Shown here: positions 7,011-12,833 of the stretch, in pieces
Layout: each line of letters opens with the position of its first letter
Numbering within the stretch: position 1 is the stretch's first letter
Assembly: GCA_902490365.1 (NCBI GenBank)
Contig: CABUDQ010000055.1
Coordinates: 1-12,833, forward strand
DNA from: an uncultured Collinsella sp.
GTDB lineage: Bacteria; Actinomycetota; Coriobacteriia; Coriobacteriales; Coriobacteriaceae
Length of the DNA: 12,833 bases
Reading direction: 5' to 3'
Program-made: the position numbers and the translations under genes
The notes under the pieces: model-generated
Databases searched by the model: none
Told to the model about the DNA's origin: nothing
Seen by the model: the letters and a program-made list of their open reading frames with translations, nothing else

Positions 7011-7056
7011 AAGGAGTGTCCCTGGGTGCCGGCGGGAAAGGAACGTCCCTAAGTGC
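7011..7056. repeat. Imperfect direct repeat downstream of the EFR1 gene
   Basis: AAGGAGTGTCCCTGGGTGC (7011-7029) and AAGGAACGTCCCTAAGTGC (7038-7056) match at 15 of 19 positions with a 27-bp period. A second short direct repeat, AAATACCG (7062-7069 and 7083-7090), follows. No T-run terminator is visible after the EFR1 gene. Confidence 0.55.
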
Positions 7057-7129
7057 TGCCTAAATACCGTTTATCGAAGAAAAAATACCGCTCACCGGTC
7101 ATAATGACTATTCTGGCTTTGGGCTTGTC

Positions 7130-7135
7130 TACAAT
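7130..7135 (+). promoter_or_regulatory. Putative -10 box of the alpha-glucoside PTS operon
   Basis: TACAAT is a near-consensus -10 box; the -35 is weak (an ATGACT-like match lies about 20 bp upstream). Transcription would start near 7142, giving a 130-nt leader that contains the switch-like structures described next. Confidence 0.45.
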
Positions 7136-7156
7136 AGCTCCCGTAAAAAGAAATGC

Positions 7157-7246
7157 GGAAGGTTACCGAGTCCCTCGGACGTGGGCCTAACCAAAGTCTT
7201 TGAACGGATGTGTCTCTATGGATGCATTCGCTTGATTTTGGTTGGG
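7157..7246 (+). promoter_or_regulatory. Putative ribonucleic antiterminator (RAT) overlapping a competing hairpin
   Basis: The 5' part GGAAGGTTAC (7157-7166) keeps the GG-N3-GTTAC pattern of BglG/LicT-family RAT sites. The 3' part GGGCCTAACC (7183-7192) resembles their AGGCAAAACC end. Between them CCGAG/CTCGG (7166-7170/7174-7178) forms an apical stem, and GGTTA/TAACC pairs below. A second hairpin joins 7186-7198 to 7234-7246 (13 pairs including two G-U) and shares 7186-7192 with the first, so the two exclude each other. A PRD antiterminator is encoded in the same operon. The downstream hairpin has only a weak U-rich tail (CTATATTTAT), so it might act on translation instead. Confidence 0.5.
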
Positions 7247-7272
7247 CTATATTTATGAAGGGACATGCCACC

Positions 7273-7785
7273 ATGGGTTTCTTTTCTCGCCTGATGGGCG
7301 GTTCGGATGAGCAGAAGACTGCAACTTCCGAGTTCGAAATCCTCGCTCCTGTTTCCGGCGAGCTTGTTCATCTAGAAAATACCAATGACCCCGCTTTTAG
7401 CAGCCGTGCCGTGGGCGATGGCGTTGCCGTGGTTCCCCAAGAGGGAACGGTGTGCGCTCCTGTTTCCGGTACCGTCGCGGCGCTGTTCCCGACCGAGCAT
7501 GCACTGGGCATCATGTCCGACGACAGCTCTGCTCAGGTGATGCTGCATATCGGAATCGACACTGTTAAACTTGAGGGCAAGGGCTTCCATGCGCTTGTTG
7601 CTCAGGGTGACCATGTCGACGCGGGCCAGCCCCTCGTTGAGGTCGATTTCGACGCGGTCCGCGCCGCCGGCTTCGATCCCACGGTCTTCGTTATCGTGTG
7701 CGAGCGTTCGGAGAACTCGACTCTTCGTGAGCACGCTTCCGGCCCTGTTGCTGTTAAAGAGCCTGTCGTCTGGCTTTCCGAGTAA
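7273..7785 (+). CDS. PTS sugar transporter subunit IIA, glucose (Crr/EIIA-Glc) type
   Basis: This 170-residue soluble phosphocarrier accepts phosphate from HPr and passes it to a IIB domain. It is a single EIIA-Glc domain. The active-site histidine is H92 in MLHIGIDTVKL and the partner histidine is H76 in TEHALGI, matching His90 and His75 of E. coli Crr. Length is normal for the family. The frame opens earlier (GTG 7210, ATG 7255), but ATG 7273 gives the family-typical MGFFSRL start and has AAGGGA 9 nt upstream; the earlier codons overlap the leader hairpin. It is first in a four-gene operon whose EIICB has no IIA domain, so it is the likely donor. It may also signal sugar status, as EIIA-Glc does elsewhere. 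Confidence 0.93.
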   Translation: MGFFSRLMGGSDEQKTATSEFEILAPVSGELVHLENTNDPAFSSRAVGDGVAVVPQEGTVCAPVSGTVAALFPTEHALGIMSDDSSAQVMLHIGIDTVKLEGKGFHALVAQGDHVDAGQPLVEVDFDAVRAAGFDPTVFVIVCERSENSTLREHASGPVAVKEPVVWLSE

Positions 7786-7803
7786 ATTCTTGTGGTGGGT
7801 ACC

Positions 7804-8658
7804 GTGGTTATCAAGCGAGTTTTCAACAATAACGTCGCAATGGTCACTTCGGACGATGGCTCCGAGCTCATTGTCATCGGTCGAGGCCTCTGCTTTGGCC
7901 GTCATGCCGGCGACGCTGTCGATGAAGCATCGGTCGAAAAGACCTATGCACTGCAGGAGGGCACTTCTCAGGATTCGCGTACGATCGACCGCTTGGCACA
8001 TCTTTTGGAGTCCATCCCCACCGTCAACCTCGTGATTGCCGAGGACATCGTTCAGATGCTTCGTCAAGAGCTCAATGTCGACATCAACGATAAGATCCTC
8101 ATCGCTCTCGCAGACCATATCAGCCTCGCCCTCGAGCGCGAGCGCAAGGGCGTTCCGTGCGAGAACCCGCTGCTGCTCGAGATCCAGCAGTTCTATCGCA
8201 AGGAGTATGCGCTTGCGGGCCGTGCGCTGCAGATTATCAAGGAGTATATGGGCATCCAGATGAGCGAGGAGGAGCAGGGTTTCATTACCTTGCATATCGT
8301 CAACGCCACCATGCCGCAGCGCTCTGACCGTCTGATTGTTTCGGTCCAGCTCGTTCGCGACGTGCTTGCGATTGTTTCCGAGCGCTATGCCACGACCCTC
8401 GATGACACCTCGCTGCCTTACGAACGCTTCGTTCGTCACCTGCAGTTTTTCGCACAGCGAGCGCTCGATCCTGCGGCCGGGCAAATCAACGGAGACGCAC
8501 TGTTCCGAATCGATGAAACGGCGTATCCGTGCGCATTCTCGTGCGCGGACGCCATAGCCGACCACTTGGCGTCTACCTATAACGTTGTCGTTACCGATGC
8601 CGAGAAGAGTTATCTCGCATATCACATTGTTAACCTGCTTGGAGAACCTGGTCTCTAG
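7804..8658 (+). CDS. BglG/LicT-family transcriptional antiterminator (CAT-RBD, PRD1, PRD2)
   Basis: This 284-residue protein is an RNA-binding antiterminator regulated by PTS phosphorylation. Residues 1-55 are the CAT RNA-binding domain (IKRVFNNNV, then GRGLCFG). PRD1 spans about 65-170 and PRD2 about 172-280. All four regulatory histidines are present: H105 (ADHISLAL) and H164 (LHIVNA) in PRD1, H212 (VRHLQFFAQ) and H274 (YHIVNLL) in PRD2. The start is a GTG; 7804 gives MVIKRVFNNN, aligning with LicT-type N-termini, although GTG 7792 and 7795 are also in frame and the ribosome site is weak. It starts 18 nt after the IIA gene. In LicT, HPr phosphorylation of PRD2 activates and the EII phosphorylates PRD1 to inhibit; the same is expected here. 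Confidence 0.93.
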   Translation: MVIKRVFNNNVAMVTSDDGSELIVIGRGLCFGRHAGDAVDEASVEKTYALQEGTSQDSRTIDRLAHLLESIPTVNLVIAEDIVQMLRQELNVDINDKILIALADHISLALERERKGVPCENPLLLEIQQFYRKEYALAGRALQIIKEYMGIQMSEEEQGFITLHIVNATMPQRSDRLIVSVQLVRDVLAIVSERYATTLDDTSLPYERFVRHLQFFAQRALDPAAGQINGDALFRIDETAYPCAFSCADAIADHLASTYNVVVTDAEKSYLAYHIVNLLGEPGL

Positions 8659-8665
8659 GCATAAC

Positions 8666-8718
8666 GTGCCCACATATCGATTGATATAAGGCAAGACTCA
8701 CGGTCTTGTCCAGGGCAC
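8666..8718 (+). promoter_or_regulatory. Three-stem RNA structure between antiterminator and permease genes
   Basis: GTGCCC (8666-8671) pairs with GGGCAC (8713-8718). Inside are two hairpins: ATATC/GATAT (8674-8678/8683-8687) and CAAGAC/GTCTTG (8692-8697/8703-8708). This could be a processing site that separates regulator and permease mRNA levels. There is no T-run, and it does not match the RAT pattern. Confidence 0.4.
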
Positions 8719-8757
8719 ACCTATCTCAATTTGCGGAAAAGGAAGGGGAGTACCGCT

Positions 8758-10374
8758 ATGACCGCAAAAAAGAAGTTCAATTTCAAAGCGCCGTTGGAGG
8801 TGTTCGCGAAGTCGATCGTCCAGCCGATGATGTATCTCTCGGTTGCCGGCATCCTGCTCATCGTGGGCATCATTCTGACCAACAAGACCATTTGCGCTTT
8901 GGTCCCCGTACTGGGCTCCGGTCCGTTCCAGCTTGTGGGCGCCGTTGTCTATCAGTCGCTGATGTTTATCATCAACAACCTCTCGATTCTGTTCTGCGTG
9001 GGCATCGCCGGCGCCATGGCAAAGAAGAACAAGGGCCATGCTTCGCTGATTGCCCTGATGTCGTTCTTCCTGTTCCTGCAGGCTAACAACATCGTGCTCA
9101 ACGCCACCGGCTCTCTTGCCGAGGCGAGCGGCATGCTCGGCCTTACCGGAACCGGCCAGGCCACCGTTATGGGCATTCAGGTGCTCGATACCGGCGTATT
9201 TGGCGGCATCATCCTTGGTTGCATCACCGGTGCCGTGTTCAACAAGTACTCGAACAAGCAGTTCCCCATTGCCCTTTCGATGTTCTCGGGCGTTCGCTTT
9301 CCGTTCCTGATCATGATCATCATTTCCTGGATCATGGGTGCTGGCTTCTGCATCGTTTGGCCTCCGGTTCAGGGTGCCATCTCCTCCGTTGCCGGCATCA
9401 TTAAGGAGTCGGGCAACATCGGTCTGTTTATCTACGGCATGCTCAACAAACTGCTCGTTCCCACCGGTCTGCACCACCTCATCTACACCCCGTTCCAGTT
9501 CTCCGATGTGGGCGGCACCCTGACGCTGGGTGGTCAGGTTATCGCCGGCGCCTATCCCATCCGTGTCGCCGAGATGGCAATGACGGGCCAGCCCTTCTCC
9601 GATAGCACCTACTTCAACAGCTACACCTTCAACAACCTGTGGCCCTACATCGGTATCGGTCTCGCCTTTATCTTCACCGCCTACAAGCAGAACAAGGATA
9701 AGACCAAGGCCGTTATCATCCCGCTGATCATCACCGCCGTGCTTTCCTGCGTGACCGAGCCCATGGACTTCCTCTTTGTCTTTGCTGCTCCCGTGCTCTT
9801 TGTCGTTCACTCGGTTCTTTCCGGCATCTTCCTGGTCCTGCTCAAGGTCCTCTCTGTGCCCGCTTCGACTGCAGGCGGCATCATCAACATCGTGGTTTCC
9901 AACCTGGTCCTCGGTGTCGATAAGACCAACTGGCCGGTCATGCTGGTGCTCGGAGTCGTCAACGCCGCTCTGTACTTCTTCCTCTTCACCTTCCTTATTA
10001 AGAAGCTCAACCTCCACACGCCTGGTCGCGAGGAGGAGTCCGAGCTCGCCGAGTCCGTTGCCGAGGGCGAGGCCGCCGCGTCTGTCGCGGTGAAGCAGGG
10101 CGCTGTTGCCGCGGCTCCCGCAGAGGGCGTCGATGCGGGCATTGCCGACCTGGTCGCAGGTCTTGGCGGCAAGGACAACATCGAGGAGCTCGAGAACTGC
10201 TTTACGCGTCTCCGCGTGAACGTTAAGAACCCGGACCTCATCGATGAGGACCTCATCAACCACGTGCCCAACAGCGGCATCAACCGCAACGGCAACAACA
10301 TTCAGATCATCTTTGGCATGAAAGTCGCCGAGATGCGTGACAAGGTCGAAAACGCAATTGAGAAGGAGCAGTAA
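8758..10374 (+). CDS. PTS alpha-glucoside-type EIICB permease
   Basis: This 538-residue membrane permease imports and phosphorylates a sugar, probably an alpha-linked glucoside such as maltose, judged by the partner enzyme. The EIIC domain (about 10-420) has roughly ten hydrophobic segments. It carries GLHHLIYTPF at 237-246 and TEPMDFLFVFAAP at 333-345, the substrate-site regions of the glucose-superfamily EIIC. An Ala/Glu-rich linker (421-460) leads to EIIB (about 461-538), with phosphocysteine C481 in ENCFTRLRV. There is no IIA domain; the IIA gene upstream fills that role. ATG 8758 has AAGGAAGGGGAG 7 nt upstream; the in-frame TTG at 8731 would place that site inside the gene. It resembles MalP/GlvC/AglA-type permeases. 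Confidence 0.93.
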   Translation: MTAKKKFNFKAPLEVFAKSIVQPMMYLSVAGILLIVGIILTNKTICALVPVLGSGPFQLVGAVVYQSLMFIINNLSILFCVGIAGAMAKKNKGHASLIALMSFFLFLQANNIVLNATGSLAEASGMLGLTGTGQATVMGIQVLDTGVFGGIILGCITGAVFNKYSNKQFPIALSMFSGVRFPFLIMIIISWIMGAGFCIVWPPVQGAISSVAGIIKESGNIGLFIYGMLNKLLVPTGLHHLIYTPFQFSDVGGTLTLGGQVIAGAYPIRVAEMAMTGQPFSDSTYFNSYTFNNLWPYIGIGLAFIFTAYKQNKDKTKAVIIPLIITAVLSCVTEPMDFLFVFAAPVLFVVHSVLSGIFLVLLKVLSVPASTAGGIINIVVSNLVLGVDKTNWPVMLVLGVVNAALYFFLFTFLIKKLNLHTPGREEESELAESVAEGEAAASVAVKQGAVAAAPAEGVDAGIADLVAGLGGKDNIEELENCFTRLRVNVKNPDLIDEDLINHVPNSGINRNGNNIQIIFGMKVAEMRDKVENAIEKEQ

Positions 10375-10377
10375 ACA

Positions 10378-11760
10378 ATGATCATTACTCTGTGTGGTGG
10401 CGGATCCACCTTTACCCCCGGCATCGTCAAGTCCATCGCTCTGCGCAAGGACGAGCTCGACGTTGACGAGATTCGTCTGTACGACATCAACGAGGAGCGC
10501 CAGCGCAAGATCGGCGTGCTCGTGGACTGGATTTTGCACGAGGACCTCGGCCTGGACATCAAGCTCACGGTGACCACCGACAAGGAGACTGCCTTTACCG
10601 ACGCGAGCTTCGTGTTTGCCCAGATGCGCGTGGGCGGCTATGCCATGCGCGAGCAGGACGAGAAGATTCCGCTGCGTCACGGCTGCGTGGGCCAGGAGAC
10701 CTGCGGCTGCGGCGGCCTTGCCTACGGTATGCGTACCATCTTCCCCATGGTCGAGCTGATTGACGACGTTGAGAAGTACGCCAAGAAGGACTACTGGATT
10801 CTTAACTACTCCAACCCTGCCGCCATCGTCTCCGAGGGCTGCCGCGTCCTGCGCCCCAACGCTCGCATCATCAACATCTGCGACATGCCGATCGCGATCA
10901 TCGACGTGGTTTGCGCCGCGCTCGATATCGACAAGAAGGATGTCGAGTACGATTACTTTGGCCTCAACCACTTTGGCTGGTTCACCTCGATCCGCCACAA
11001 GGGCGAGGAGGTGCTCCCGCAGCTGCGCGAGTACATCAAGGAGCACGAGATTCTGCTGCCCGATTCGTACCTCAAGGGCATGAGCTCGCTGATGTCCAAG
11101 AAGCCCGAGGAGGCCACCGACGAGCATCCCGAGCAGAACCGCCACACCAAGGGCAGCTGGTACTACGTCTGGAAGGGCGAGTACGAGATCATGGAGTGCT
11201 TCCCGGAGTACCTGCCCAACACGTATCTGAACTACTACCTGCAGCAGAAGGAGTTCGTCGAGCATTCCAACCCCGAGCGCACCCGTGCTAACGAGGTCGA
11301 GGAGACGCGCGAGAAGAACCTCTTCGACGGCATCGACCATTACGAGAAGACGGGCGAGATCGACGAGAGCACGTTCTATGCGGGCAGCCACGGCGACTGG
11401 ATTGCCGATCTGGCTATCGCTCTGAAGAACGACACCAAGCAGCGCTTCCTGGTCATTTGCGAGAACAAGGGCGCTATCCCCAACATGCCCTACGACGCCA
11501 TGGTCGAGCTGCCTGCCTACATTGGCAAGAACGGCCCCGAGGTCATCAGCCGCGACAACATCCCGCTGTTCCAGCAGGGCCTCATGATGCAGCAGCTGAA
11601 CTCCGAGAAGCTCGTGGTCGAGGCCACGATCGAGGGTTCGTACGAGAAGGCGCTCAAGGCCTTTACGCTCAACAAGACCGTGCCTTCTATGAAGGTCGCC
11701 AAGGAGGTCCTCGACGACATGATCGAGGCCAACAAGGGCTACTGGCCCGAGCTTAGCTAA
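10378..11760 (+). CDS. 6-phospho-alpha-glucosidase, glycoside hydrolase family 4
   Basis: This 460-residue cytosolic enzyme hydrolyses 6-phospho-alpha-glucosides (for example maltose 6'-phosphate) to glucose 6-phosphate and an aglycone or glucose, using NAD+ and a divalent metal through a redox mechanism. The NAD-binding loop is CGGGSTFTPG (6-15). NPAA is at 146-149. The CDMP motif (168-171) marks the alpha-specific GlvA/MalH/AglB branch and contains the metal-binding Cys. GLNHFGW is at 195-201 with metal/catalytic H198. Length is about 20 residues over the usual 440, with extra sequence around 240-270. It begins 3 nt after the EIICB stop, with AAGGAG inside that gene's end, so the two are translationally linked and functionally paired. 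Confidence 0.95.
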   Translation: MIITLCGGGSTFTPGIVKSIALRKDELDVDEIRLYDINEERQRKIGVLVDWILHEDLGLDIKLTVTTDKETAFTDASFVFAQMRVGGYAMREQDEKIPLRHGCVGQETCGCGGLAYGMRTIFPMVELIDDVEKYAKKDYWILNYSNPAAIVSEGCRVLRPNARIINICDMPIAIIDVVCAALDIDKKDVEYDYFGLNHFGWFTSIRHKGEEVLPQLREYIKEHEILLPDSYLKGMSSLMSKKPEEATDEHPEQNRHTKGSWYYVWKGEYEIMECFPEYLPNTYLNYYLQQKEFVEHSNPERTRANEVEETREKNLFDGIDHYEKTGEIDESTFYAGSHGDWIADLAIALKNDTKQRFLVICENKGAIPNMPYDAMVELPAYIGKNGPEVISRDNIPLFQQGLMMQQLNSEKLVVEATIEGSYEKALKAFTLNKTVPSMKVAKEVLDDMIEANKGYWPELS

Positions 11761-11811
11761 AGACAGAAGGTCGCTGGCACAAAAGAGCCGCTGACCGCAT
11801 ACCTGGAGCAG

Positions 11812-11852
11812 TGCCCCGTCCACGTGATTGCGTGGGCGGGGCATTGTCGTTT
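11812..11852 (+). terminator. Rho-independent terminator of the PTS operon
   Basis: A 13-pair stem (11812-11824 with 11831-11843, one G-U pair) has a 6-nt loop and is followed by TTGTCGTTT. It lies 51 nt after the glucosidase stop. The T-tract is broken, but the stem is strong. Confidence 0.85.
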
Positions 11853-12060
11853 GGTGCAAAGGGCTGATGTGGGGGATGGGCTATCCGACCTCGGCACAGG
11901 GCATGAGGTCTTCTGCCGGCGCTCGACGGCCGCATGCTGTTGCTTGCCACACACGATGTCGTCGACGCTCAGGCCCTCAATATCTCGGGCATCATCACGC
12001 TCTAAATACTTACTCAGCAACAAAATGATCCGTTTTCCTCCGTCCCCATGGGGTCGGGTA
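11853..12060. other. Intergenic stretch without recognisable gene
   Basis: No frame here has a good ribosome site and a recognisable product. On the minus strand a coding-like frame runs from about 12030 to 11900 (containing IEGLSVDDIVCGKQQHAAVE) without a convincing start. It may be a decayed gene fragment, but I do not recognise the family. The right end holds the first copy of the 30-bp direct repeat. Confidence 0.35.
12026..12055. repeat. 30-bp direct repeat, copy 1
   Basis: This copy begins TGATCCGTTTTCCTCCGTC and continues to 12055. It differs from copy 2 (12423-12452) at only 2 of 30 positions. It contains the palindrome CCCCATGGGG and a C/T-rich core. Copies 1 and 2 bracket the antitoxin unit. 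Confidence 0.85.
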
Positions 12061-12117
12061 TGGTATTCTATCTGCGGGGTAATACTTAGAAATACTAAGT
12101 AATACCAACGCCGCAGA
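12061..12117 (+). promoter_or_regulatory. Antitoxin promoter (extended -10) with nested palindromic operator
   Basis: TGGTATTCT at 12061-12069 is an extended -10 element. Immediately downstream, GGTAATACTTAG (12078-12089) and CTAAGTAATACC (12095-12106) form a near-perfect palindrome (one mismatch, 5-nt centre). It includes AATAC at 12081, 12091 and 12101, exactly one helical turn apart. An outer pair TCTGCGG/CCGCAGA (12071-12077/12111-12117) encloses it. The position over the start site suggests a repressor operator, possibly for the RHH antitoxin itself. Confidence 0.6.
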
Positions 12118-12127
12118 AACAAACTCC

Positions 12128-12186
12128 AGATGCGGGCCAATCGGGTTGCCTTCACAGCCCGTCGCCCAGCCGCGTGGCCCGCATCT
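12128..12186 (+). promoter_or_regulatory. Strongly folded 5' leader of the antitoxin gene
   Basis: AGATGCGGGCCA (12128-12139) and TGGCCCGCATCT (12175-12186) form a perfect 12-bp stem. Inside it CGGGTTG (12142-12148) pairs with CAGCCCG (12155-12161), with one G-U. The fold ends about 23 nt before the ribosome site and has no U-run. It may control stability or translation, or be a small RNA. No known riboswitch class was recognised. Confidence 0.6.
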
Positions 12187-12220
12187 ATCCGCACCACCGT
12201 CGTTTCAAAAAGGAAGCGCC

Positions 12221-12421
12221 ATGGCAGAACACATGACCCCGGTTGTCGCGAAGGTCTTGCCCGAGGAGAAGGCAGCCTTCGCGGCGGCAACCCAACTCGT
12301 GGGCACCACGCCGTCCAACGCCATCCGCATGTTTATCGCCGCGTTTAATCGCTGCGGCACCTTTCCGTTCGACATTTCGCCCAACGGGGCCTTTGGCACT
12401 GCGCCCGATTCTCATCAATAA
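12221..12421 (+). CDS. RelB/DinJ-family antitoxin-like protein, no toxin gene visible
   Basis: This 66-residue protein resembles the RelB/DinJ ribbon-helix-helix antitoxins. A short N-terminal strand (VVAKVLPEEK) precedes a helix, then TTPSNAIRMFIAAF (28-41) matches the family's T/S-P-S-x-A-I-x-M-F segment, followed by GTFPFDISP. Such proteins bind DNA as dimers and neutralise RelE/YafQ-type RNases through the C-terminal part. ATG 12221 has AAGGAAG 6 nt upstream. The usual toxin gene, overlapping or within a few bases downstream, is absent: the next gene encodes a membrane protein and starts 83 nt later. The C-terminus after the PF motif is short (about 17 residues). It may be an orphan antitoxin or a stand-alone RHH regulator. 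Confidence 0.75.
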   Translation: MAEHMTPVVAKVLPEEKAAFAAATQLVGTTPSNAIRMFIAAFNRCGTFPFDISPNGAFGTAPDSHQ

Positions 12422-12422
12422 G

Positions 12423-12453
12423 TGATCCGTTTTCCTCCGTCTCCATGGGATCA
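12423..12453. repeat. 30-bp direct repeat, copy 2
   Basis: It starts one base after the antitoxin stop. It matches copy 1 at 28 of 30 positions. In this copy the ends TGATCC and GGATCA are inverted repeats, so the motif could form a hairpin. On the minus strand the core reads as GGAGG-containing purine-rich sequence. Confidence 0.85.
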
Positions 12454-12504
12454 GTTCTCTGCCGAGTTGTGGTAGAACTAGGGAACGGTTTTGAGGAGGT
12501 TGGC

Positions 12505-12833
12505 ATGCTCAATGCGATGATTTGGGTGCTTGCCTGTTTTGGCGTTGTCGCTGCCGATATAGCCCTGAGCGTCGTTTTGTTCTCCGCCCTTGGCGTCGCA
12601 TCGGTGTTCATGGGTTTTTCAATCGATGACCTCGACATTCAATTGCTTCAGGCTGCTGCTCAGGCGGCGTCGTTTTTGATGGCGCTGCTGTGGTGGCGTT
12701 ATCTGTGGCCGCGCTCCTTCATGGCGCGCCGGCAAGGTGAGCGCCCGCTCGGCGGGGGAGCAAGTGCGGCATGGAAGCGAAGCCGCAACCTTCCAGCATG
12801 GAAGCCACCAGGTTCTTGCCGATATCATGCAAG
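12505..12833 (+). CDS. Membrane protein N-terminus (partial, runs off window); possibly CPBP-type protease
   Basis: ATG 12505 has an excellent GAGGAGG ribosome site 5 nt upstream, and the frame stays open to the window end (109 codons seen). Residues 4-36 form one long hydrophobic stretch. A short acidic segment (FSIDDLDIQ) follows, then a second hydrophobic helix (about 48-66) ending in WWRYLWPRSFMARR. The N-terminal layout resembles CPBP intramembrane metalloproteases, but the catalytic motifs would lie outside the window, so this is a guess. After the G5 run at 12754-12758 the sequence loses membrane character and contains a 10-bp direct repeat (12769-12778, 12796-12805). A frameshift at the G-run is possible. 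Confidence 0.6.
   Translation, partial: MLNAMIWVLACFGVVAADIALSVVLFSALGVASVFMGFSIDDLDIQLLQAAAQAASFLMALLWWRYLWPRSFMARRQGERPLGGGASAAWKRSRNLPAWKPPGSCRYHA

Noticed and set aside
7186..7246. Certain intrinsic terminator in the PTS leader
   Set aside because: The stem is strong but the loop is 35 nt and the downstream tract is not a proper U-run, so it is reported only as a competing hairpin.
7210..7272. Upstream GTG/ATG starts for the IIA gene
   Set aside because: They lie in the leader hairpin. ATG 7273 gives the family-standard N-terminus and has a good ribosome site.
8698..11859. 1053-codon open frame on the minus strand
   Set aside because: It is antisense to the EIICB and GH4 genes, which have clear family motifs. 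The composition is the Val/Leu/His-rich pattern of a GC-rich shadow frame.
11757..12290. 177-codon minus-strand frame over the antitoxin promoter region
   Set aside because: It crosses the terminator, the operator palindrome and the folded leader. Only a short central piece looks coding-like, and no family was recognised.

Overview
The window looks like chromosomal DNA from a high-GC, Gram-positive gut actinobacterium of the Coriobacteriia. The gene content and protein style best fit Collinsella. This is inferred from codon bias, family resemblance and gene set, not from a marker gene.

Layout. (1) Positions 70-2781, minus strand: a copper-export pair, a Cu(I) P1B-type ATPase (copA) followed by a small HMA-domain chaperone (copZ-like). 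A C5/G5 palindrome lies inside the putative copA promoter. A long imperfect inverted repeat lies between the two genes. (2) Positions 2782-3332: a gene-free divergent region with two tandem, covarying 57-bp inverted-repeat units and the helicase leader. (3) Positions 3333-5603: a DEAD-box RNA helicase with a roughly 300-residue RG-rich tail, closed by a strong terminator. (4) Positions 5604-6230: no convincing gene, but several inverted and direct repeats. (5) Positions 6231-6992: an EFR1-type flavodoxin/ferredoxin gene. Its reading frame is interrupted by a single in-frame TGA exactly at the fourth cysteine codon of the first [4Fe-4S] motif and is otherwise intact to the normal C-terminus. 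(6) Positions 7130-11852: a complete alpha-glucoside PTS operon: leader with an antiterminator-like RNA switch, EIIA(Glc)-type protein, BglG/LicT-type PRD antiterminator, EIICB permease, GH4 6-phospho-alpha-glucosidase, then a terminator. (7) Positions 11853-12833: a small RelB/DinJ-type antitoxin gene with a palindromic operator-like site, a strongly folded leader and no visible toxin, flanked by two near-identical 30-bp direct repeats. After it comes the start of a membrane-protein gene cut by the window end.

How the genes work together. The PTS cluster is self-contained. EIIA passes phosphate from HPr to the IIB cysteine, EIIC imports and phosphorylates an alpha-glucoside such as maltose, and the GH4 enzyme hydrolyses the 6-phospho-disaccharide. 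The PRD protein, which keeps all four regulatory histidines, probably controls the operon through the leader RNA at 7157-7246. The copper genes form an independent detoxification module.

Most noteworthy: the TGA at a cluster-ligand position in the EFR1 gene, the RAT/hairpin switch, the covarying tandem hairpins at 2933-3069, and the structured, repeat-flanked orphan antitoxin unit. No transposase, phage, CRISPR or tRNA/rRNA gene was seen.
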